From contig DRJW01000148.1 of NCBI GenBank assembly GCA_011052055.1, positions 1 through 14,401 of the forward strand: DNA of 14,401 bases, in the 5' to 3' direction. Below are positions 1 through 6,552 of the stretch, piece after piece (the stretch's first letter is position 1; every line of letters begins with the position of its first letter). The DNA comes from Nitrospirota bacterium. GTDB lineage: Bacteria; Nitrospinota_A; UBA7883. A program made the position numbers and the translations under genes. Under the pieces are notes generated by a model. The model was not told where the DNA came from and did not search any database. It saw only the letters and a program-made list of their open reading frames with translations.

Positions 1-1
1 C

Positions 2-1159
2 AACCTCGCGCTCAAAGGTTACCGGGTGACTGTATTTGAAAAACTACCCTACAGCGGCGGCGCCGCCCGCACAGGCATTCCCCAGTACCGTGTTCCAAAC
101 GAGGTCATGGACAAGGAGGCCAGGTACGTAAAAGAGATGGGGGTGGAGATTAAATATAACGTTCACTTCGGTAAAGACGAAACTTTTAAAAGCCTGAGGG
201 AAAAAGGGTTTAAAGCCTTTTTCCTCGCCACCGGCGCCGACCTTTCCAAGCCGATGCGGGTCGAGGGGGAGAATGACGGGTACGACGGGTTTTATAACGG
301 GATCGAAATCCTGCATCAGGTAAAACAGAATCTCAACCCGGTCCCTAAAAGAAAAAAGACGCTGGTCATAGGCGGCGGGAACACCGCGATGGACTGTTGC
401 CGGACATTCGCAAGGCTCGGCTCCGATGTGAAAATCGTTTACCGCCGAACAGAAAAAGAATTGCCCGCCGATCCCCACGAGTATAAAGACTCGTTAGACG
501 AAGGCGTCGAATATATGTTCCTGGAGGCGCCGTCGAAGATCATAGCCGAGAATGGTAAAATTGTCGGGTTGTTGAGCCAGAAAATGAAGCTTGGCGAGCC
601 GGATGAATCGGGCCGCCGCCGCCCGAAGCCGATAGAAGGCTCCGAGCATGTCATCGACGCCGATTGTATAATATCGGCCATCGGTCAAGACTGCGACATC
701 TTCTATCTAGATGAAGACAAGCAGATACAAGTCACAAAATGGCAAACCCCTGTGGCCGATGAGGACACCATGAGAACCGACGCGCCGGATGTCTTCGCCG
801 GAGGCGACTGCATGACAGGCCCCGCCACTTTAGTGGACGCATCCGGCCAGGGAAAGCGGGGCGCCCAGAGTATCGACCAGTTTATTCGAGGAGAGAAAAT
901 CCGCATCAGCGATACTCAGTGGATGGAAAAAATAATCCGCAAAATTGGCGCGTACGATAAAGACGAAGTGATACCAGTCCCGAAAGGGTGGAGCCGCCAG
1001 CCGATGCCTATATGTGATCGCGATAAAAAGCTTGGCTCTTTTGAGGAAGTGGAGCTTGGGTATACACAAGAGCAGGTGATGGATGAGGCCGGGCGGTGCA
1101 TGCGATGTTATATAGTCGGCATGGCGTGTGTAATAAATAAAGGGGATGATAAACAATGA
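2..1159 (+). CDS. GltD-like FAD/NAD(P)H oxidoreductase, 5'-truncated by the window edge
   Basis: This is the C-terminal portion (about 385 residues) of a pyridine nucleotide-disulphide oxidoreductase of the glutamate synthase small subunit (GltD)/NfnB type. The frame is open to the left edge, so the GTG at 26 is internal and the real start is outside. Family members usually have about 140-160 residues (a Fe-S domain and the first FAD GxGxxG loop) before the visible LKGYRVTVFEK strand. Visible motifs are GIPQYRVP near 75-98, the second dinucleotide-binding loop VIGGGNTAMD (365-394) followed by VYRR, and the FAD-contacting DVFAGGD (788-808) with a downstream GQGKRGAQSID helix. The C-terminus has a Cys cluster, RCMRCY then MAC (about 1094-1126). 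The stop overlaps the nuoG start (ATGA), so the two are translationally coupled. In this place it most likely passes electrons between NAD(P)H and the NuoG clusters. That role, and whether it is the tail of a NuoF-GltD fusion, are inferences. It is not evidence for glutamate synthase, since no large subunit is adjacent. Confidence 0.85.
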   Translation, partial: NLALKGYRVTVFEKLPYSGGAARTGIPQYRVPNEVMDKEARYVKEMGVEIKYNVHFGKDETFKSLREKGFKAFFLATGADLSKPMRVEGENDGYDGFYNGIEILHQVKQNLNPVPKRKKTLVIGGGNTAMDCCRTFARLGSDVKIVYRRTEKELPADPHEYKDSLDEGVEYMFLEAPSKIIAENGKIVGLLSQKMKLGEPDESGRRRPKPIEGSEHVIDADCIISAIGQDCDIFYLDEDKQIQVTKWQTPVADEDTMRTDAPDVFAGGDCMTGPATLVDASGQGKRGAQSIDQFIRGEKIRISDTQWMEKIIRKIGAYDKDEVIPVPKGWSRQPMPICDRDKKLGSFEEVELGYTQEQVMDEAGRCMRCYIVGMACVINKGDDKQ

Positions 1160-3762
1160 CGGAAGCTGTGGCTGTCAAAAGCGGGACGGTCAGGTTCACT
1201 CTCGACGGCCAGCCAGTCGAGGCGCCGGGCGGGACGACAATTTTGGAAGCGGCCCGGAGCAGGGGGGTGTATATACCCACCCTTTGTTACCTTGAAAAAC
1301 TTCTTCCCATAGGCTCTTGCAGAATCTGCTCCGTAGAGGTGGAGGGGGTGAACGGGCCGGTAATGTCATGCGCCACCCCCGTCCTTGAGGATATGGCCGT
1401 TACAACGAAAAGCGATTCTTTAGCCGAATACCGCAGGCAGATGATGCAGTTTATCCTGGTAAACCACCCTGTAGACTGCCCAATATGCGAGCGGTCTGGC
1501 GAATGCTCTCTTCAGGACAGGTCTTTTGAGTTCAATGCGTCATGGCAGGCGTTTAAAACCGAAGATTACAAGAAGAAGCCAGTCATCGACTGGGCGGCGC
1601 TCCGGTATGACAAGAACCTTTGCATCATGTGTGAGCGGTGCGTGAAAATCTGCCGTGAAGTACAAGGTTTCAACGCGCTGGAGATTGACGGCTCCGGGTA
1701 CGGGGCGAAGATCAACACCGTTACCAGGCAAAAACTCGACTGCGATTTTTGCGGCCAATGCCTCAGCGTATGCCCGGTGGGAGCGATTAGTAGCGCTATC
1801 ATACTTTCCGCCCGCTCATGGGAAATTAAAAAGGTCGAGTCGATCTGTCCTCATTGTGGCGTAGGTTGCTCGTACCATATGGATCTGAAACTTGGAAAAA
1901 TTGTGAGGATCAGCTCCGACGACAATATCGGGGTAAACAACGGAAACCTGTGCGTGAGGGGGCGGTTCGGGTTCGAGGCTTTTCATTCCGACGAGAGGAT
2001 AAAAACACCTCTCGCGTTAAAAGGCGTCAAGCATGAGCCGGTCTCGTGGGATCAGGCCCTCAGCGAAGTGGTGGAAAAAATCAAGGAGGCAAAACAAAAA
2101 CATGGGCCAAATAGCGTAGCGGTTCTCGCGTCTGAGAATTTAACCAACGAAGACGCCTACATGCTACAGAAAGTTATGAGGGCGGGGTTTGGCGTAAACC
2201 ATATTGACACTATGTCGAACATGATAAACAGCGATCTGAACGCTCAAATGTTCGACAATTACGGCGCTTCGTCACAGATAACAAGTTACGATGAGATCGG
2301 CAAAGCAGGCGCGTTCTTGTTTTTTGGATGCGACGCGGCGAATGAAAACCCGGTGATCGCCAACATGGTTCGTATGGCCATGCGCGATAAAGGCGCCCCG
2401 CTTTTTGTGGCCAGTAGCAGGGATACGTCAGATTTTTTCCCCGGGCCAGATAGTATGATGCGTTACAAATATGGAACCGAAGCTTATCTGGCCGCCTCTC
2501 TTATTAAAGCTGTCACCGACGCGGATATAGGCGGCCTTGATCCAGATTCGGTGGCCGATCAAGTGGATGATACGGCAGGGCTTGTCAAATCGGCCGAATT
2601 TATAAACGTTCAAGACGCGGCCAAAGTAACCGGGGTCGATTTCAAAGCGATCAAACAGACGGCGACAGCATTGGCTTTAAGGGGCGCCCCGCTTATTTTT
2701 ATCGGAAAAGAAATCCACGATCATCATGGATCGGCTGAAATAATGCGGGCCCTTGCTAACCTGGCCAATCTGACCGGAGGCAAGACGCTTGTCTACAAAG
2801 AGCATTGCAACAGCCAGGGCGCCAACGATATGGGACTGTCCCCCACCCATCTGCCCGGTTATCTCAAAGCGGACGATACAGGGGCGGTAGAGCATTACAA
2901 CAAGAAATGGGGGTCTGATTTTCCGGCGTTTTCGTCCCCCGGCCCGAATATCTTCGATGGTCTTTCCGATGGGACAATCAAGACGCTGATCGTAGCCGGG
3001 TGCGACCCGATAACTTATTACCCGGACGGACAGTATGTGCGAGAGGCGATTCAGAACGCGGAGTTTCTGGTTGTTTCAGGCTCCTTTCCAAGCGAGACGA
3101 GTGTGCTGGCCAATATTACGCTTCCTTCCTGCCAGATAGCGGAGAGGGAAGGGACATATACAAATAATGAAGGACGGGCTCAGCTTATACGAAAGGCTAT
3201 CGACAGAGTGGGGCAGGCCCGGCCCGAATGGGAGATTTTCGCCGATATAGGAGCGAGGCTGGGGCTTGACTCCTACTTGAGTTGCGAGCAGGTAGCCGAT
3301 GAAATCGCAGATAGCGTTCCTGGTTATCAGGGGCTGACCCACGATAATGTCTCAGGCGGCGGCGGACTTGTCTCCTACCCCAGGAAGGGCAAGGCTGAAA
3401 GTTTTCAATTCAACATAAAACCGGTAGAGACCGGTGAGAGCGGCTCATATCCGTTCCTTGCCCTGATAATGAACTCCCTGTTCCATCTGGGCCCGGCGAC
3501 AAGGCGCTCCCCCACTTTAAACCGATTAGAGCCGTCCGCCTATATAGAGATGAATCCCGAAGACGCAGAGGAGGGGAGTTTTAACGAAGGCGATAAAGTT
3601 GTGGTGGAGTCGAAACAAGGCTCGATTCTGGCCAGCCTGAAAATAAAAAACCGGGCGCGCAAAGGCGTTGTTTTTATCCCGATAAATTTCGAGAACGCCC
3701 CCGCCGCTCACCTTGTATACCGAAACGATCCTGTTACAAGAGTTAAGATAAGCAAGAGTTAA
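1156..3762 (+). CDS. nuoG: NADH-quinone oxidoreductase subunit G, formate-dehydrogenase-like
   Basis: This 868-residue peripheral-arm subunit holds a chain of Fe-S clusters. In order: a [2Fe-2S] ferredoxin fold (C44, C55, C58, C72); the His/Cys [4Fe-4S] site (H104, C108, C111, C117); a two-cluster ferredoxin segment (C156/C159/C162/C166 and C196/C199/C202/C206); a molybdopterin-type [4Fe-4S] domain (C231, C234, C238, C266); then the large molybdopterin oxidoreductase fold with NSQGANDMG (552-560); and a C-terminal dinucleotide-binding domain (about 750-868). Both ferredoxin motifs being complete is typical of FdhA- and hydrogenase-type N-termini rather than E. coli NuoG. At the position aligned with the FDH catalytic Cys/Sec the protein has I357, followed by N358 in place of His, so formate oxidation is unlikely and a structural, electron-wire role fits. 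ATG 1156 overlaps the upstream stop, with AGGGGA at 1141-1146 as ribosome binding site. A non-complex-I FDH-like subunit was considered, but the direct nuoA-N context argues for NuoG. Confidence 0.88.
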   Translation: MTEAVAVKSGTVRFTLDGQPVEAPGGTTILEAARSRGVYIPTLCYLEKLLPIGSCRICSVEVEGVNGPVMSCATPVLEDMAVTTKSDSLAEYRRQMMQFILVNHPVDCPICERSGECSLQDRSFEFNASWQAFKTEDYKKKPVIDWAALRYDKNLCIMCERCVKICREVQGFNALEIDGSGYGAKINTVTRQKLDCDFCGQCLSVCPVGAISSAIILSARSWEIKKVESICPHCGVGCSYHMDLKLGKIVRISSDDNIGVNNGNLCVRGRFGFEAFHSDERIKTPLALKGVKHEPVSWDQALSEVVEKIKEAKQKHGPNSVAVLASENLTNEDAYMLQKVMRAGFGVNHIDTMSNMINSDLNAQMFDNYGASSQITSYDEIGKAGAFLFFGCDAANENPVIANMVRMAMRDKGAPLFVASSRDTSDFFPGPDSMMRYKYGTEAYLAASLIKAVTDADIGGLDPDSVADQVDDTAGLVKSAEFINVQDAAKVTGVDFKAIKQTATALALRGAPLIFIGKEIHDHHGSAEIMRALANLANLTGGKTLVYKEHCNSQGANDMGLSPTHLPGYLKADDTGAVEHYNKKWGSDFPAFSSPGPNIFDGLSDGTIKTLIVAGCDPITYYPDGQYVREAIQNAEFLVVSGSFPSETSVLANITLPSCQIAEREGTYTNNEGRAQLIRKAIDRVGQARPEWEIFADIGARLGLDSYLSCEQVADEIADSVPGYQGLTHDNVSGGGGLVSYPRKGKAESFQFNIKPVETGESGSYPFLALIMNSLFHLGPATRRSPTLNRLEPSAYIEMNPEDAEEGSFNEGDKVVVESKQGSILASLKIKNRARKGVVFIPINFENAPAAHLVYRNDPVTRVKISKS

Positions 3763-3874
3763 GATTGTGGTTAGAAATATGAACTGGAATTGCATGACGT
3801 TGAGCTTGTTCAAGTTTAGAAGAGATGGATAAAAAAGAGGGTTTTATAAAAAGAGGAACCAGTATATCCCCGTA
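3763..3874 (+). other. nuoG-nuoA gap
   Basis: This 112-nt gap is the second longest inside the operon. I see no convincing terminator or promoter. It contains an ATG at 3825 that opens a short frame (stop near 3903) in a different frame from nuoA, an A6G run at 3831-3837, and a 17-codon frame (3779-3832) that is in phase with nuoA but closed by TAA at 3830. Purine-rich AGAGGAA at 3852-3858 looks like a ribosome binding site, but no standard start codon follows at normal distance in the nuoA frame. The region matters mainly because it makes the nuoA start uncertain. Confidence 0.6.
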
Positions 3875-4207
3875 TTGCTCATGGGCGCTGTCGCCGTCGG
3901 TATAGCGGGCGCGATGCTGATGCTGTCGGAGTTTTTAGGGCCGAAGCATTTTTTCCGGGAGAAGATGGAGCCGTTCGAGTGCGGAGAGAACCAGATCGTA
4001 TCTCCCAAACAAAGATACTCTGTCCGTTTTTATCTTATAGCGATGTTTTTTATCATATTCGACATAGAAGCCGTGTTTCTTTTCCCGTGGGCCGTGATTT
4101 TTCAGCAGTTGGGAATGTTCGGTTTTATTGAAATGATGATTTTTATTTTACTTCTTGGTGTTGGACTTATTTATGTCTGGAAAAAAGGAGCGCTCGAATG
4201 GGAGTGA
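3875..4207 (+). CDS. nuoA: NADH-quinone oxidoreductase subunit A (start uncertain)
   Basis: This small three-helix membrane subunit sits next to the quinone pocket. The diagnostic segment is clear: EPFECG with C36 in the long loop between helices 1 and 2, then RYSVRFYLIAM and FDIEAVF with acidic D63 and E65 in helix 2, then FPWAV. Numbering is from the TTG at 3875, which gives 110 residues, short for a family usually about 115-135. The frame stays open upstream to a TAA at 3830 and encodes NQYIPVLL just before the TTG. That segment resembles the conserved start of NuoA helix 1 (YLPVLL-like), so the true N-terminus probably lies upstream. No ATG, GTG or TTG exists in frame between 3833 and 3875. 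Possible explanations are a non-standard start such as ATC 3866, a frameshift from ATG 3825, or a sequencing indel or substitution. The 3' end overlaps nuoB by 10 nt. The identity is secure and the start is not. Confidence 0.9.
   Translation: MLMGAVAVGIAGAMLMLSEFLGPKHFFREKMEPFECGENQIVSPKQRYSVRFYLIAMFFIIFDIEAVFLFPWAVIFQQLGMFGFIEMMIFILLLGVGLIYVWKKGALEWE
4185..4190 (+). promoter_or_regulatory. nuoB ribosome binding site
   Basis: AAGGAG lies 7 nt before ATG 4198 and inside the 3' end of nuoA. It is the strongest Shine-Dalgarno sequence in the window and fixes the nuoB start within the nuoA coding region. Confidence 0.7.
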
Positions 4208-4743
4208 TAGACGACTCTGAACAAGCCGAAGCTGTTCTGTCGGACAGTGTTATTATCACTCAGCTCGACAAAGTTGTCGCATGGGGAAGACAGTACAGCT
4301 TTTTCCTTTATCCGTTTATCACCGCATGTTGTGGAATGGAGTTTATGAGCGTGGCCGGGCCGCGCTACGATATCGACCGTTTCGGCGCCGCCTTGCCCCG
4401 GTTTTCGCCCAGACAGGCGGATCTTCTGATGGTGGTAGGCACCATCAGCCACAAACAGGCGCCGATCCTGGTAAAAGTATTCAACCAGATGACAGAGCCC
4501 AAATGGGTTTTCGCGTATGGCGCATGCACGGTTTCCGGTGGCATGTACGACAATTACGCCACAGTTCAGGGGATAGACACATTAATCCCGGTGGACATTT
4601 ATGTCCCCGGATGCCCTCCGAGGCCGGAGATGGTTCTGGACGGACTTATAAAACTTCAGGAGCAGGTGGTAAAAGAACGCCAGACAAACCGCGTCAAAGG
4701 CATTGCGCCTGTCGGGGAAGCGGACGACAGGATTGTTACTTGA
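4198..4743 (+). CDS. nuoB: NADH-quinone oxidoreductase subunit B
   Basis: This 181-residue subunit carries cluster N2, the [4Fe-4S] centre that reduces quinone, at the junction of the peripheral and membrane arms. The ligands are visible as the tandem C44-C45 in ACCGMEF, C110 in YGACTVSGG and C139 in VPGCPPRPE. Also present are the Arg-containing GPRYDIDRFG segment and GTISHKQAP, both typical of the family. Length is normal. The N-terminus (about 30 residues) is acidic and variable, as expected. The start overlaps the end of nuoA by 10 nt, indicating translational coupling, and nuoC follows 19 nt downstream. No missing ligands or frame problems. Confidence 0.97.
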   Translation: MGVIDDSEQAEAVLSDSVIITQLDKVVAWGRQYSFFLYPFITACCGMEFMSVAGPRYDIDRFGAALPRFSPRQADLLMVVGTISHKQAPILVKVFNQMTEPKWVFAYGACTVSGGMYDNYATVQGIDTLIPVDIYVPGCPPRPEMVLDGLIKLQEQVVKERQTNRVKGIAPVGEADDRIVT

Positions 4744-4751
4744 TGATATAC

Positions 4752-4755
4752 GGAG
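4752..4755 (+). promoter_or_regulatory. nuoC ribosome binding site
   Basis: GGAG is 7 nt before ATG 4763 but only 1 nt before the in-frame ATG 4757, so it favours 4763 as the nuoC start. Confidence 0.55.
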
Positions 4756-4762
4756 CATGAAA

Positions 4763-5326
4763 ATGAAGAGTGATAGCGCGCCTGCAGGAGGCGCCCGAAG
4801 CGGAGACGCGACGAGCGGGCCGCCTCTGGCCATTGTCATCGAGAAATACGCCGACATGGGCGTCGTGATTCATACCCATCGCCTGCACGGGGACGAGACG
4901 GTTGTCGTTCACGCGGAGGATATCCTCGATGTCATGAATTTTTTGAGGAAAGACGACCGTCTTAATTTCGACATGATGATGGATTTAACGGCGGTCGATT
5001 ATCTTGACAACCAGAATTTGAATCCTTACCTGGCCGAAATGAACGCCAGGTTCGAGGTGGTCTATCACCTCTATTCCATCGGGAAAAACCATCGCATCAG
5101 GGTAAAGGCGCCCCTGGCCGAAGACAACCTGTTCATCAATTCGATAACCGGCATTTGGGGAGGCGCCGACTGGTTCGAAAGAGAGGCCTTTGATATGTAC
5201 GGGATAGTGTTTCGGGGTCATCCGAACCTCAAACGCATCTTGCTCTACGAAAAATTCGAGGGCCACCCTCTGCGCAAAGATTATCCGAAAACAAAAAGGC
5301 AACCTCTTATAGGGCCGAGGAACTAA
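4763..5326 (+). CDS. nuoC: NADH-quinone oxidoreductase subunit C
   Basis: This is the 30-kDa-type subunit of the hydrophilic connecting module. It has no cofactor and braces NuoD and NuoB/NuoI. The diagnostic C-terminal stretch is present: DWFEREAFDMYGIVFRGHP followed by LKRILL and GHPLRKDYP. Upstream are the usual LTAVDYL and FEVVYHLYS strands of the N-terminal fold. The chosen ATG 4763 gives 187 residues, and ATG 4757 (two codons longer) is the alternative. The frame is open further up to a TTG at 4703, but that would run into nuoB and lacks a ribosome binding site. The first 20 or so residues are low-complexity Gly/Ala/Ser. NuoC is separate from NuoD here, unlike the fused NuoCD of E. coli. 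nuoD begins 17 nt after the stop. Confidence 0.95.
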   Translation: MKSDSAPAGGARSGDATSGPPLAIVIEKYADMGVVIHTHRLHGDETVVVHAEDILDVMNFLRKDDRLNFDMMMDLTAVDYLDNQNLNPYLAEMNARFEVVYHLYSIGKNHRIRVKAPLAEDNLFINSITGIWGGADWFEREAFDMYGIVFRGHPNLKRILLYEKFEGHPLRKDYPKTKRQPLIGPRN

Positions 5327-5343
5327 AGAAAAAATTACAAAAA

Positions 5344-6552
5344 ATGACCGACGCTAAAAAAGATTACGATTTCCATAAAGAGAGCCACACCGAGCGGATG
5401 GTGATAAACATGGGCCCGTCCCATCCGGCCACGCACGGCACCGTGAAGTTTCTCGTCACCCTCGACGGGGAGACCATAGAAGATATTGATGTGGAGATCG
5501 GCTATCTGCACCGGGCGTTTGAAAAAGAGTGCGAGAACCAGCAGTGGAGCGGTGTATTCCCCTATACAGACAGGCTCGACTATACCGCAAGCGTCTTAAA
5601 CAACATCGGCTACGCCCTGGCCGTGGAAAAATTGATAGGGCTCAAAACGCCGGAGCGATGCGATTACATAAGAACCATTATCGGCGAGATGGCGAGGATG
5701 AGCGGCCATTACACCAACCTTGGCGCCGGAGCGCTGGAGCTTGGCGCTTTAAGCGCGTTCATCTATTTCGTCGAAGCGCGGGAATTGGTGTGGGATCTTC
5801 TGGAATCGGTCTGCGGCGCCAGGCTTACCCACAACTATGTGCGTATCGGGGGGCTTATCAGCGAACTGCCGGATGGATTCGGCCTGGGCGTGGCCAAGGC
5901 GTTCAAAAAGAACAGGGAGCTTTGGAGCGATTTTGACAAACTCCTTACAAAAAACCGGATATTCCTCGACAGGATGCGGGATGTCGGCGGCATCTCCGCC
6001 GAAAAAGCTATTGAGTGGGGTTTCACCGGGCCGTGTCTCAGGGCTTGCGGCGTGCCATTCGACGTTCGCAAGGCAGAGCCGTATCTGATCTACGACCAAC
6101 TTGATTTTGAAATACCGCTAGGCTCCACCGGTGATAATTTTGACCGGTACCTTGTCCGGATGGAGGAGATCAACCAGTCGATGCGTATCGTGGAGCAGTG
6201 CCTCGAAAAAATGCCGGAAGGGCCTATAAACGTCGACGATCCGAACTGGCGCCAGCCATCCAAAGATGAAAGCTCCAAAAAGATAGAATCACTGATTTTT
6301 CATTTCAAAGCAGTCATTGAGGGGCAAAAAGTACCCGCAGGAGAAGTATATCAGCCTATAGAGGGCGCGAACGGCGAGGTAGGGTTTTATGTAGTGTCGA
6401 ATGGGGGAGGGAAACCTTATAAATGCCGGTGCCGTCCGCCCTCTTTTGCTTTGACTTCGGCCATGCCCCAGCTTGTCACAGGCTCTATGCTGGCCGACCT
6501 GATACCGACTTTCGATATGATTAACCTTATCGGCGGGGAGTGCGACAGGTGA
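5344..6552 (+). CDS. nuoD: NADH-quinone oxidoreductase subunit D
   Basis: This 402-residue, 49-kDa-type subunit forms most of the quinone cavity with NuoB and is related to [NiFe]-hydrogenase large subunits. The N-terminal GPSHPATHG contains H31 and the RLDY segment contains Y80. These align by spacing (49 residues) with the quinone-headgroup His and Tyr of Thermus Nqo4 and of mitochondrial 49-kDa subunits. Other family marks are GYLHRAFEK, AVEKLIGL, a Gly-rich GSTGDNFDRYLVRMEE and the C-terminal GGECDR. Extra cysteines appear in GPCLRACG and YKCRCRPPSF, where many relatives have non-Cys residues. There is no good Shine-Dalgarno near ATG 5344: the leader is A-rich, and GAGG at 5317-5320 is too far. 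The start was therefore chosen by homology length. The gene overlaps nuoH at its stop. Confidence 0.97.
   Translation: MTDAKKDYDFHKESHTERMVINMGPSHPATHGTVKFLVTLDGETIEDIDVEIGYLHRAFEKECENQQWSGVFPYTDRLDYTASVLNNIGYALAVEKLIGLKTPERCDYIRTIIGEMARMSGHYTNLGAGALELGALSAFIYFVEARELVWDLLESVCGARLTHNYVRIGGLISELPDGFGLGVAKAFKKNRELWSDFDKLLTKNRIFLDRMRDVGGISAEKAIEWGFTGPCLRACGVPFDVRKAEPYLIYDQLDFEIPLGSTGDNFDRYLVRMEEINQSMRIVEQCLEKMPEGPINVDDPNWRQPSKDESSKKIESLIFHFKAVIEGQKVPAGEVYQPIEGANGEVGFYVVSNGGGKPYKCRCRPPSFALTSAMPQLVTGSMLADLIPTFDMINLIGGECDR
6535..6540 (+). promoter_or_regulatory. nuoH ribosome binding site
   Basis: GGGGAG within the last codons of nuoD sits 8 nt before GTG 6549, whose last two bases overlap the nuoD TGA (GTGA). 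This supports 6549 over GTG 6540, which overlaps the ribosome binding site itself. Confidence 0.6.

Noticed and set aside
2..1159. Glutamate synthase small subunit (GltD) for nitrogen assimilation
   Set aside because: The fold matches, but there is no large-subunit gene next to it and its stop overlaps nuoG. A redox role with complex I is more likely.
1156..3762. Reading this gene as an active formate dehydrogenase alpha subunit
   Set aside because: The catalytic Cys/Sec position is Ile and the following His is Asn, and the gene stands directly before nuoA-N.
4703..4762. TTG 4703 as the start of nuoC
   Set aside because: It would overlap nuoB by about 40 nt with no ribosome binding site and add a non-conserved stretch. 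GGAG at 4752-4755 points to ATG 4763.
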